From Gammaproteobacteria bacterium (lineage in GTDB: Bacteria; Pseudomonadota; Gammaproteobacteria; Pseudomonadales; Azotimanducaceae_A), in assembly GCA_002728935.1 (NCBI GenBank), contig PBWF01000100.1:1-8592 (forward strand): a stretch of 8,592 nucleotides of DNA, read 5' to 3'. How positions within the stretch are numbered: position 1 is the first letter of the stretch; each line of letters opens with the position of its first letter. This document shows, piece after piece, positions 8,507 through 8,592 of the stretch. The position numbers were made by a program, and so were the translations under genes. Below the pieces are notes generated by a model, which made no database searches, was not told the DNA's origin, and saw only the letters and a program-made list of their open reading frames with translations.

Positions 8507-8592
8507 CTATTCGTGTTCCAACTCAATATCGATCCCCAGCGAACGAATTTCCTTCACCAAGACGTTAAAGGATTCGGGCATGCCCGGCTCCA
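8507..8592 (-). CDS. rpoB: DNA-directed RNA polymerase subunit beta, C-terminal end (gene enters from beyond the window)
   Basis: Only the last 28 codons, including the stop, and two bases of another are inside the window. They encode EPGMPESFNVLVKEIRSLG followed by IDIELEHE and a TAG stop (8507-8509). The block MPESFNVL.KEIRSLG is the signature end of the bacterial beta subunit. In the assembled enzyme this C-terminal region packs against the beta' N-terminus. The frame is open to the window edge. rpoC begins 64 bases downstream, the universal order. The gap holds the rpoC ribosome-binding site and only short weak inverted repeats (GCGG/CCGC around 8461-8475), with no terminator. The identification is secure despite the short length. 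Confidence 0.96.
   Translation of the reverse strand, partial: EPGMPESFNVLVKEIRSLGIDIELEHE

Overview
This window is a conserved ribosomal and transcription locus, read entirely on the minus strand. In transcription order it carries the 3' end of rpoB, complete rpoC, rpsL, rpsG and fusA, a 473-base stretch without a recognised gene, complete rpsJ, and the 5' end of rplC. It is the junction of the beta (rpoBC), str and S10 operons. The sequence points to a gammaproteobacterium. RpoC is 1407 residues, the same length as in E. coli, and its zinc ligands and catalytic aspartates fall at the same residue numbers. It also carries the long insertion in the trigger loop and starts at GTG. The genus cannot be named from these proteins alone.

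Layout by position: rpoB tail at 8507-8592, a 64-base gap, then rpoC at 4219-8442. A 154-base gap (4065-4218) holds a good sigma70-type promoter for the str operon (-35 at 4151-4156, -10 at 4128-4133). rpsL follows at 3690-4064. The 163-base rpsL-rpsG gap is rich in inverted repeats and is where an S7 translational operator is expected. rpsG is at 3056-3526 and fusA at 931-3027. fusA has a GTG start and no visible Shine-Dalgarno sequence. The gap at 458-930 contains an intrinsic terminator (557-585), a doubtful 56-codon ORF that ends in the terminator loop, and a short leader in front of rpsJ (146-457). rplC starts at 121 and runs off the window.

Together these genes supply the catalytic subunit of RNA polymerase, the 30S decoding and assembly proteins S12, S7 and S10 (S10 is also NusE), the translocase EF-G, and 50S protein L3. 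The locus departs from the usual proteobacterial plan mainly in lacking tufA between fusA and rpsJ. I found no mobile element, CRISPR array, tRNA, rRNA or novel multi-gene system. The points worth a second look are the tuf-less gap with its small ORF and terminator, the structured rpsL-rpsG spacer, and the fusA start.
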